Assembly: GCA_033807775.1 (NCBI GenBank)
Contig: CM066314.1
Span: 152,075,429 to 152,139,428, forward strand
Reading direction: 5' to 3'
DNA from: Saussurea involucrata
Lineage: Eukaryota; Streptophyta; Magnoliopsida; Asterales; Asteraceae
DNA length: 64,000 nucleotides
Both the position numbers and the translations under genes were made by a program. Under the pieces are notes generated by a model. That model ran no database searches. It saw only the letters and a list, made by a program, of their open reading frames with translations, and was not told the DNA's origin. This document shows, piece by piece, positions 55,959-64,000 of the stretch (the first letter of the stretch is position 1; the number at the start of each line of letters is the position of its first letter).

Positions 55959-56779
55959 TGTTTGGGTAAGGAAAACACTTATTACACTTTTTCATAGTAA
56001 GAAAAAATCATAGTACTTTATCCCCTGATTAACATTGAAATCGAAAGATATTTACCTCACGACACTCGACCATGACGTCGTCTAGCTCACACGACCGTCG
56101 TATGGAACCTTGCGACCTCGACCGACTAACTTGCGATATTTCTGTTACGTTTTCAGTGTTTAAATGCAGGAATCAATGTCATTGATGACCAACGGCTATA
56201 ACCGACGAAGGCCATTAACAGCATTGAAATCGACGTCCGTTACATCAGTTACACGAAACATTTAAAGAATCAATTAAAGCACCCGAAGACTATAAATACC
56301 AAGCTCAATCATCATTTCAGGGGGCATCACACATCATCTTGAATCATCCGAACTCTGAAGAACACTCGAAGCATAGAATTCTCTCTCAACAGATCGCTCT
56401 CGATGCACGACTTATACACACGACACATTGTTGTTACACCCAACACATTGTTTTTACACACGACACACTTGTTTTTACATTTGATACACTTGTTACTTTA
56501 CATTTAAGGTCTTTTCTTTCATTTGTATTGTAATCATTGTATTCTCGACACCTGAAACATAAGGATATCGCCCTTGTTTGGCGATCATAGTGCAGCGACG
56601 ACTTCCACAGTCGTCTACGGGTTTTTTCCTCGTTGAGGTTTTTCCCGCGTCACCAAAATCTCTGTCTCCCTTATATTTTTTACCTTTGTCGTACGATTTG
56701 TCGAAAGATTCCTGTCTTTAGTTGTTAAGTTCCACAATCAACCTTAAGTTATCCTTTTGGACGATTTTTGGCATTAACA
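55959..56779 (+). repeat. 3' LTR of the Tat-like element
   Basis: TGTTTGGGTAAGG...GGCATTAACA, 821 bp. TATA box TATAAATA at 56291-56298. Downstream CACGACACATTG / ACACGACACACTTG repeats (56420-56475) and the U5-like TTTTCCTCGTTGAGG and TTTTTCCCGCGTC indicate plus orientation. No primer site follows, so it is a 3' or solo LTR; the upstream polypurine tract favours 3'. Confidence 0.78.
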
Positions 56780-57413
56780 GGCACGAAGCTAGATGGTGCC
56801 CCAAATGCCGAAGCAAGCATCACGGTCAGTGCAAACCAAGCGAGGTGACTTGCTACAAGTGTGGAAAGCCGGGGCATATCCGCAACGATTGCCCGGCCAA
56901 GGATATCATCTGTTTCGAATGCAAGGAGCCAGGCCATGTTAGAAGCGAGTGTCTGAAAACAAAGACTGGGGGAAGCGGAGGAAAGAAGGTAGACCCTCCG
57001 AGAGCGACGGGACGAGCATTCCAGATGACGGGTGACGAGGCGAAGGCCTCGACAGATGTAGTATCAGGTACGTTTCTCCTAAACTCCGTACCTACACGTT
57101 TGTTGTTTGATTAGGGTGCTAGCTTTTCGTTTGTATCAATTTCTTTTACCCAGAAGTTGTCCCTGTCCACTAGTAGTTTAGAGGATGATACAGTGGTAGA
57201 GATAGCGGACGGTAGCCAGGTTGTGGTTCGCGAGGTATTGAAGAATTGCGTGTTGGAAATTGAGGGGAAGAAATTCTCGATCGATTTGATGCCCATGATT
57301 ATTGGTGGATTCGACGTGGTGGTTGGGATGGATTGGTTGGCGACCAATCATGCCGAAATTTCGTGTGCCAAGAAGTTAATCCGCATTCCCACCGGGAATG
57401 GTGGCATGGGGAC
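56780..57413 (+). pseudogene. Chromovirus nucleocapsid-protease fragment between two LTRs
   Basis: One frame over 634 bases with one stop. It starts RHEARWCPKCRSKHHGQC, then two intact zinc knuckles CYKCGKPGHIRNDC and CFECKEPGHVRSEC, then VVSGTFLLN and LLFD, where TAG (57112-57114) replaces the residue after the catalytic Asp (relatives have Asp-Ser-Gly). It continues GASFSFVS, VVEIADGSQVVVREVLK, FDVVVGMDWL and CAKKLIRIPTGNGG. The closest relative in the window is the gag-protease at 17960-18470. Both ends are cut exactly at LTR borders. Confidence 0.82.
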
Positions 57414-58077
57414 TGTTAATGCCAAAAATCGTCCAAAAGGATAACTTAAGGTTGATTGTGAAGTTTAACAACTACAGATAGGAATCTTTCAACAAACCGT
57501 GCGATAAAGACGAAAAAGTAAATGAAACAGAGTTTTTGGTGACGCGGGAAAAACCTCAACGAGGAAAAATCCCGCGGACGACTGTGGAAGTCGTCGATGC
57601 ACTATAATCGCCAAACAGGGGCAATATCCTTATGTTTCGGGTGTCGAGAGTACAGAGATTACAATACAAATGAAAGAAAGACTTTAAATGTAAAGTAACA
57701 AGTGTATCGAATGTAAAAACTAGTGCATCGTGTATAAAAATAATGTGTCGTGTGTGTAAGTCGTGCGTCGTGAGCGATCTGTTGAGAGAGAATTCTTTGC
57801 TTCGAGTGCTCTTCAGAGTTCAGTTGTTTTCCAGGTGTCTCAGATTATGTGTGATGCCCCTTGAAATGATGTTTGAGCTTGGTATTTATAGTCTTCGGGT
57901 GCTTTAATTGATTCCTTAAATGCTTCGTGTAATAGACGTAACGGACGTCAATTTTAATGTTGTTAATAGCCTTCGTCGGTTATAGCCGTTGGTCATCAAT
58001 GACATTGACTCCTGCATTTAAACACTGAAAACATAACATAAATATCGCATGTTAGTCGGTCGAGGTCGCAAGGTTCC
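57414..58077 (-). repeat. Inverted copy of the Tat-like LTR, truncated
   Basis: TGTTAATGCCAAAAATCGTCC onward is the reverse complement of 56105-56779 with many small differences (TATA at 57883-57890). It is cut at 58077 by the next LTR. Together with 55959-56779 it makes a large inverted repeat with arms of about 665 bases. Confidence 0.85.
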
Positions 58078-60171
58078 TGTAACACCCCAAAAATAGGGGT
58101 CAACAAAAACTTCCATAAAACGGAAGAGTGATATATAATGCCATTGCACGAGCTAACAAAATGGGGAAAATTACATATGCCTGTTTACAAACAAAATGTA
58201 ATATTGGAAGCTAAATGACAACCGACTAATCTAATCTCTACGACAGAAATAAGATTACAAAAGGTGTCATAATCAGTCAATTTAATCTTCTAACTTTGGC
58301 ATCTCAAAAGTATCCCCATGCTTACAAATCCCCAACTATGCCTTCTTATGGATGGCACCACTAGAACCCGTGATACACATTAAACAAGCAACAAGTGTTA
58401 GGCTTCAAATGCCTAGTGAGTTAAGCATCTAATAAAACATACAATTATTTCATATAAAGAATATCAACTTGGTCATTCACAAATTGGAACATATGGGGGA
58501 GACCCAAACACCAACCCGAGTTACACCGTAATTGAAGATACACCTTAGCGTCTACCTCCAAGGTAACGCCTCAAGGCCCGGCACATCGGGACTACCTCCA
58601 AGGTATAAATCCTGAAGGCGTGGGTCGCTACACAAACCTCCAAGGTAGGTGCCCAAGACTACATCTTCCTAGTGCCTACTTAGGGACTCCACCAATTTGT
58701 GAAGCCAACATATAAATACTCCAAGTAGTACACAACAACTTACAATGCTTCCACAAAAGACGGTCCAACCATCCCATTAAGCATGTAATTTACAACATCC
58801 ATGTAGACCTCAAATTATCCACATACGTACAAGTAATTACACAAGTATTGTCATCTAGCGCGGAACATGTAAAAGAATTGTATTTTGAGTCTCTTTCATC
58901 ATTAAGCCATGGTCTCATCATTAAGCCATATATTAAGCCATTAATTTACAAACCCTTACATTTGGGTTTAATCATTACCAATTGAATGCTATCATGCCAT
59001 GTACAAATCCAAGCAAAGTGAGTGGTTACATAACCTTTATCTTACCCTTGAGATCTTATATCTCCTCTTTATGGAGATAAGAGCTTATTGACCCAAATAC
59101 ACTTCAAGGTAAATTGTTAGAACAAATCAAGTAATAATGTAATTTATGTACCATATATGTATTTGAGTTCAATTTACTCACATCTAGGCTTTTGCCCATC
59201 ATTTTATAACATAAAACTCCTTTTATAATGACATCATTTTCTAAAAATCCAAATATGTCCCAAACCCAAATTTTGACCTAGATTGGTCAAAATTACTTTT
59301 AGACAATGAAGTATGTAGATTAAGAACCCCAATACTTGGAAATCCAGAGGTTGTTCATATCCTCCATCTTTATTACCCAACATTTCCATGATAGTTCATA
59401 CTTCTCAAAAACCCTTTTTAGGTTGCATGTGTAACCATGTAATTGTAGTATGTACAAGAGGAGGAGAAGATAATACATGTATAGAAATGCAAAGCTTAGG
59501 GTGTAAAAGGACTCACCTTAGAGGGCTTTTATAGAAAACCCAAACCCTAAATGGAGTGGATGGAGTTGGTTCTTGAAGAGAAGGTAGAAGCCTTGCACTA
59601 AGATGAGATTGACCACCTAAGGTTCATCATAAATGTTCATAAACACTCTCAACACCCATCAATAAATGGAAGAAAGAAGGAGTGATAAAACCCTACCTTG
59701 AGAGGGAAGAGAATCGGCTGCCCAAAATGTTCTAAGTTCACAAAATAGGTTAAAACCCGTAACCCGCTTTTATACCCAAAAATGGTCGCCGACGATTGTG
59801 ACATAGCGATAGTGACATTGTCACTATCGCCGGGCATTCTCTCCCAAAGGCTCCCCAACTCTCGGTACATGACGAGCGATTGTGACCTCGCGATAATGCC
59901 ATGGCACTCTCGCCCAGGGCATTCTCGCCCAAAACCCCTTTGCCCGAACTATCAAACTCGCGGTACACTTTGAGCTAGAGTGACACCCGCGATAGTGACA
60001 CAGGCACTCTCGCTTGCCACTATCGCCAGGGTGGTACCTAGCCCCGTTTGGTCTCCGTTTTCAGTCCTTAATCCAATTCCATTAGGCTACAGTTCAAGGT
60101 AGATTAATAGAATTACGTGAACATACAAAATAGTCAAAGATATAATTTATGACAAATTTCGGGGTGTTACA
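58078..60171 (-). repeat. 3' LTR with GCGA-stem hairpins
   Basis: TGTAACACCCC...CGGGGTGTTACA, 2094 bp. It contains the hairpin TAGGC-TTCAAAT-GCCTA followed by GTGAG (58399-58420) and irregular CCTCCAAGGTA repeats (about 58550-58640). A GCGA module at 59784-60025 includes the perfect 11-bp stem GCGATAGTGAC-ATT-GTCACTATCGC (59806-59830). Confidence 0.9.
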
Positions 60172-60207
60172 ATCCTCCCTACCTTGGAAAATTTTCGTCC
60201 TCGGAAT

Positions 60208-60378
60208 TTAAGGTTGTATGAATAAATGCGGATATCGGCGTTTCATATCCTCCTCCGGTTCCCACGTCACGTTGGAACCCCGATGATGCTTCCATTGCAC
60301 TTTGACCTTGGCTACCTCTCTGTGTCGGAGTTTCGTAACCACCCTGTCCAAAATAGCTTTGGGTTCCTCGATGCATCA
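60208..60378 (-). pseudogene. Chromodomain tail, after a premature stop
   Basis: In the integrase frame after TGA (60376-60378): CIEEPKAILDRVV, KLRHREVAKVKVQWKHHRG and NVTWEPEEDMKRRYPHLF, ending at TAA 60208. This is the chromodomain of the polyprotein C-terminus. One nonsense change separates it from integrase. Confidence 0.82.
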
Positions 60379-61345
60379 GTTGTCATCTACCCGGATTTCC
60401 GATAATGGTATTACCCTCTCTCCTTCTGCTAAGCACTTTCGCAGGTAACACACATGGAAGGTGGGATGGATTCCATCCATTTCCGGTGGCAATTCTAATT
60501 TGTAGGCTTGCGAGCCCACACGTTCTAGGATGGTGAATGGTCCAAGGAAACGGAGACTCAACTTCCCACGCTTTCCAAAGCGAATCAATCCTTTCCAAGG
60601 GGACACTTTCAACATTACCCTTTCTCCTACTTGGAACTCTATCGGTTTCCGTCTCTTGTCAGCGTAGCTCTTTTGTCGATCTTGGGCCGCTTTCAAACGC
60701 TCTCTAATGACTTTAACTTTATCGGTTGTTTCTTGTACGATTTCCGGTCCGGCAAATTGCTTTTCCCCCGCCTCTAGCCAACATGCAGGAGTTCTACACT
60801 TTCTCCCGTACAAGGCCTCAAACGGTGCTGCCTTTAAGCTCGAATGATAGCTATTGTTGTAAGCAAATTCCACTAATGGTAGGTGAGTATCCCAATTTCC
60901 CCCAAAGTCGTTTACACACGACCTTAACATATCCTCCAAGGTTTGAATGGTCCTTTCTCTTTGACCATCCGTTTGTGGATGATAGGTCGTGCTCAAATTC
61001 ACCCTCGTGCCATGTTCTTCTTGTAGCGCTTGCCAAAATCTTGAGGTGAACCGACTATCTCGATCGGAGACTATGGATACGGGTACGCCGTGTCTTGAGA
61101 CCACTTCATTAATATAGAGCCTTGCCAACTTGTCCATTGGTAAGGTTTCTCGCATAGCCAAGAAGTGTGCACTCTTTGTCAACCGGTCCACTATCACCCA
61201 AATGGTGTCGTGACCCTTCATAGTCTTTGGCAATTTAGTCACAAAATCCATCGTGATTTTCTCCCATTTCCACTCGGGAATTCCTAAAGGTTTCAACTCA
61301 CCATAGGGCAATTGATGTTGAGCCTTTACTTGAGAGCAAGTCGTG
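60379..61345 (-). CDS. Chromovirus integrase (partial), otherwise open
   Basis: From the residual zinc motif CTTCSQVKAQHQ at the deletion junction through the catalytic core: TMDFVTKLP (Asp), SIVSDRDSRFTSRFW (Asp) and HPQTDGQRERTIQTLEDMLR (Glu), all intact. Then the GPY/F-type region with RFLGPFTILERVGSQAYKLE and HPTFHVCYLRKCL. The enzyme would join element cDNA to the genome. The N-terminal His-His half of the zinc domain is missing through the RNase H/integrase deletion, so this copy is inactive despite its open frame. Confidence 0.87.
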
Positions 61346-61979
61346 CACTGTAGGATAGTTCTTCTCATGCACCTTGAGTTGCCTCGAAGCATAGGCGATC
61401 ACTTTTCCCCTTTGCATTAGTACGCACCCCAAGCCCATCTTGGACGCATCACTATAAACCACAAAATCTTCCGATCCCTCGGGTAACGATAAGATTGGCG
61501 CTTCACACAACTTCTTTTGGTGGGTACGGAATGCATTCTCTTGCGCTTCGGTCCAAACAAACTTCACGTTCTTCCGTGTCAATGCCGTTAACGAAGAAGC
61601 TATCTTAGAAAAATCTTGGATAAACCTTCGGTAGTAACCCGCCAAACCTAAGAAGCTTCGAATTTCCCCCGGGCTCTTAGGAGGTTCCCAATTCATTACC
61701 GCCTCGATTTTGGAAGGGTCTACCCTCACTCCATTCCGGGTAACCACATGACCCAAGAATTGCACTTCTTCTAACCAAAAGTCGCACTTGGAAAATTTTG
61801 CGTAAAGCTTCTCTTTTCTTAGGACCTCCAACACTTCCCGCAAGTGAGACTCGTGTTCCACTTCATCTTTGGAGTACACCAAAATGTCATCTATGAACAC
61901 TATCACTGACTTGTCGAGGAAAGGTCGGCACACCCGGTTCATCAAATCCATAAACACAGCCGGTGCATTTGTTAACCCG
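61346..61979 (-). pseudogene. Chromovirus RT palm/thumb and N-terminal RNase H
   Basis: Starts at the insertion border with LTNAPAVFMDLMN. VIVFIDDILVYSK carries the RT catalytic Asp pair. LYAKFSKCDFWL, FLGHVV, FLGLAGYYRRFIQDFSKIA and RNase H FVVYSDASKMGLGCVLMQ (catalytic Asp intact) follow. After AYASRQLKVHEKNYPT the frame jumps into integrase: the rest of RNase H and the integrase N-terminus are deleted at about 61340-61352. The fingers of RT lie beyond the LTR at 61985. Confidence 0.87.
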
Positions 61980-61984
61980 AATGT

Positions 61985-64000
61985 GTAACACCCCGAAAAT
62001 CCTAACTCAAATTGTAATTAGTCCATTTAGACTTTTAGAAGGACAAGGTGTTGCATTGGAAGGTGGGATACGTAATGCTATTTGGATCTATCGAGAAATT
62101 GGCCCAAGTTTGGACTCGGTACAAATCCAGCGAGTATGACACCCGCGAGAGTGACAGTGTCACTTTCGCCGTGTCACTTTCGCCAAGATTGTACCGAGAG
62201 TTTGGGGGATCCAGCGAGTATGACACCCGCAAGAGTGACAGTGTCACTTTTGCCGTGTCACTCTCGCCGTCGGGCTCCAGGGTCTTTTAAACCCACGACT
62301 TCGACTCCCTTTCATTTTCTATTCCACCCATTTCACTCTAAACTCTCCCAAACAAAACCCTAACCTTCTAAATCGTTTTTGGAGCTTTTGAAGCCATGAA
62401 TCTTGTAAACCAAAGCTTCTCTCTCGGTTCTTATCAAGGGATTATGGATGGAGGTTAGAACCCTTCTTCTCACTTTCGTTTTGGTAAGATTTCTACACTT
62501 TCTAGGGTTTTACCCAACCCTCACCTAAACCTTTTCCTTTCTTTAGATGAAATGAAGATTGAGGCTCACTTTGGTAACAATAGAAGTGTTTGGTTGGTGG
62601 ATTCAATTAATGGTGGAGGTAATCTTCTATTCTCTTCATTTTTGAAATTAGGGTTTCAATGTATTGGTGATTTGGGTGTAATATGTTGGGAGAAATGATT
62701 CTATGTGTTTGGGGACAAATATTTATGGTTGGAAACTTATGGATTTAGGTTTTGGAAGATTTGGACTTGAAGATTCAGATTTCTTCAAAGGAGCATATGT
62801 TTGGGAAAATCTAGATTTAGCTTAATCTAACAAGATGAGTTCAAGTTACTTTGCGAAAACTTTGTACATGCCAAAATGTTATTTTTCCAAGTAATTATGT
62901 GTTTTACTTGAAAATTATCAATGTGGAGTTATTTGATGAATTTTACCTTTTGAGGTATTAAATGTGGTAAATGTAGTAAAACACTACTTTTGGAATTTTG
63001 GAAGATATGATAGATAAATCATACATGAAAATGGATTAGTGGTTTATTATGTGATAAATGGAGTTATTTGTCATGAAAATGCATTTTGAATATTTTGGAA
63101 ATATGCATATAATACATCGTGAGATGTTTTGGAAATGTAAAGGTGTGAGTCCTTTGGAAATGAGGGATTTTCCGATCCAAGGTTTTATTTCGGGTTTTCA
63201 TGGATTTGAAGTATTTACTGGCAACCGGTGTGTGTGTTGTTATATTAATGTCATTTTATGACTTTTATGAACTATCTTTTGAGTTAGTTGAGCTTACGGC
63301 TCCATATTGGGTTTTATTAAGTCTTGGGGACATTTGTCCAATTTTTGATAGCTCAAAGTTGGGTTATGATCATGATTTATGTTATTTGGGGAATTGCATG
63401 TTTTGAATGCATTTTTTTATTCATTTGGGGTCGTGTAATATTTAGACATTGTTAGCCATGGATCCATAGGCAGTTGAGTTTCCCCTTAGTCTCGCGAGCA
63501 AGAGGTCGGGATTGATTGAGCTCAGCTTACGAGACGATAGTTTCTTTTGTAGCACGGAATAGGCATAGGGTTCCATGATAAGTATGGAGTGGACCTAGAT
63601 GGTCGGGCGTCGCCTCATGGGCAGTAAGGTGTAATTCCATATATGTGCTTAGCACGGGATATGCATCGAGATCCATGATAAGTAAGGCGTGGACCTATAT
63701 GGTCGGGCGTCGTCTCATGGGCAGTAAGGTGTAATCCCTAATGTGTTGTTGTGGATTTGGAGTGACCCAATGTATAGACCTGGAGTGGTTGAAGTTGGGG
63801 GCTCCCTAGTCTCGCGGGCAATAGATCTGGATTGATTGAGCTTAGTTTACGAGAGTAATCCACGTGGGTGTTTTATTGCATAGTAGGTGACCCACTTTAG
63901 TGTTCTGTCACATGCAATGTATACGGGTCTCCCCCGTCACCGAAAGGTGTTGTTTTGGGTATTTGTGTTTATCCATGTTTTCGGTGACGTATCATATTTA
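61985..64000 (+). repeat. Gypsy LTR inserted in RT, runs off the window
   Basis: TGTAACACCCCG starts after the likely TSD GAATG (61980-61984), interrupting RT. It contains a duplicated GCGA module (62125-62275) and a pair of tandem units of about 100 bases (63553-63740) flanked by two copies of CTAGTCTCGCGNGCAA...GATTGATTGAGCT (about 63487 and 63806). Its end is not in the window, so LTR or full element cannot be decided. It is the same family, reversed, as the old LTR at 10693-11558. Confidence 0.82.
62125..62275. repeat. Duplicated GCGA-stem hairpin module
   Basis: Copy 1 has GCGAGAGTGAC-AGT-GTCACTTTCGC (62145-62169); copy 2 has GCAAGAGTGAC-AGT-GTCACTTTTGC (62229-62253). Both follow ATCCAGCGAGTATGACACCC. 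Between copies one CG became CA on one arm and TG at the paired position of the other arm, so pairing is kept. Confidence 0.8.

Larger units (their letters stand above)
54599..56779 (+). mobile_element. 3' end of a Tat-like Gypsy element
   Basis: Truncated on the left at the 54598 junction. It contains an antisense ORF with introns (54652-55471), a non-coding part, a polypurine tract TTTTGGGGGCAAAC (about 55945-55958) and one LTR, 55959-56779. Antisense extra ORFs between pol and the 3' LTR are known from some plant Tat-lineage elements; assignment here rests on that layout. Confidence 0.65.
58078..61979 (-). mobile_element. Gypsy chromovirus, 3' part, minus strand
   Basis: 3' LTR 58078-60171, polypurine tract, chromodomain, integrase, RNase H and the RT palm; the rest is displaced beyond the LTR inserted at 61985. 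The base-level state is good apart from one stop and one deletion, so it is younger than the chromovirus at 19375. Confidence 0.88.

Overview
This window is plant nuclear DNA, very probably from a eudicot with a repeat-rich genome. The evidence is the transposon content: Ty3/Gypsy chromoviruses primed by initiator-Met tRNA, an Athila-type Gypsy element with a tRNA-Asp primer site, a Ty1/Copia element, hAT, Mutator-like, Stowaway and CACTA pieces, and a tRNA-derived SINE. I find no intact cellular gene. The species cannot be read from the sequence; an Asteraceae-like origin is only a guess from the general look of the repeats.

Left part (1-19374). Small foldback and hAT-type MITEs (1-1765) precede an old minus-strand Gypsy LTR (from 2013). 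That LTR was interrupted by a nearly pristine tandem Gypsy array (2301-10687: three 1617-bp LTRs and two gag-only interiors, one 5-bp target duplication) and by a 2.9-kb autonomous-type hAT element with a broken transposase (11559-14504). A plus-strand chromovirus follows (LTR 14721-16609, gag and protease to about 18717), truncated before reverse transcriptase.

Middle (19375-34958). A 15.6-kb minus-strand chromovirus with both LTRs and TSD TTAGG contains an Athila-type element (21271-28646, TSD GCTAC). The Athila element keeps gag and protease but has no RT, RNase H or integrase. Its long 3' non-coding tract holds two sets of hairpins whose stems change by compensation.

Right part (34959-64000). 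First comes a MITE/SINE patch: a Stowaway, a Mutator-type MITE with a 9-bp TSD, and a SINE with an 18-bp TSD. Then a CACTA end, a 7.2-kb Copia element with almost identical LTRs but a decayed coding region, and a second CACTA end. A Gypsy element follows whose 3.5-kb interior has no recognisable coding sequence (47797-54598). After it lies the 3' end of a Tat-like element carrying an antisense ORF with introns, then two LTRs of that family facing tail to tail around a gag-protease scrap. Last come a minus-strand chromovirus with an RNase H/integrase deletion (58078-61979) and, inserted in its RT, another LTR that runs off the window.

Common thread. Several elements look non-autonomous: gag only, gag plus protease, or nothing coding, yet with intact LTRs, primer site and polypurine tract. 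The chromovirus-type LTRs share a layout: a conserved small hairpin 250-335 nt before the LTR end, and either arrays of CCGGA motifs or clusters of GCGA-stem inverted repeats. All ages and family names below come from reading by eye; no search or alignment was run.
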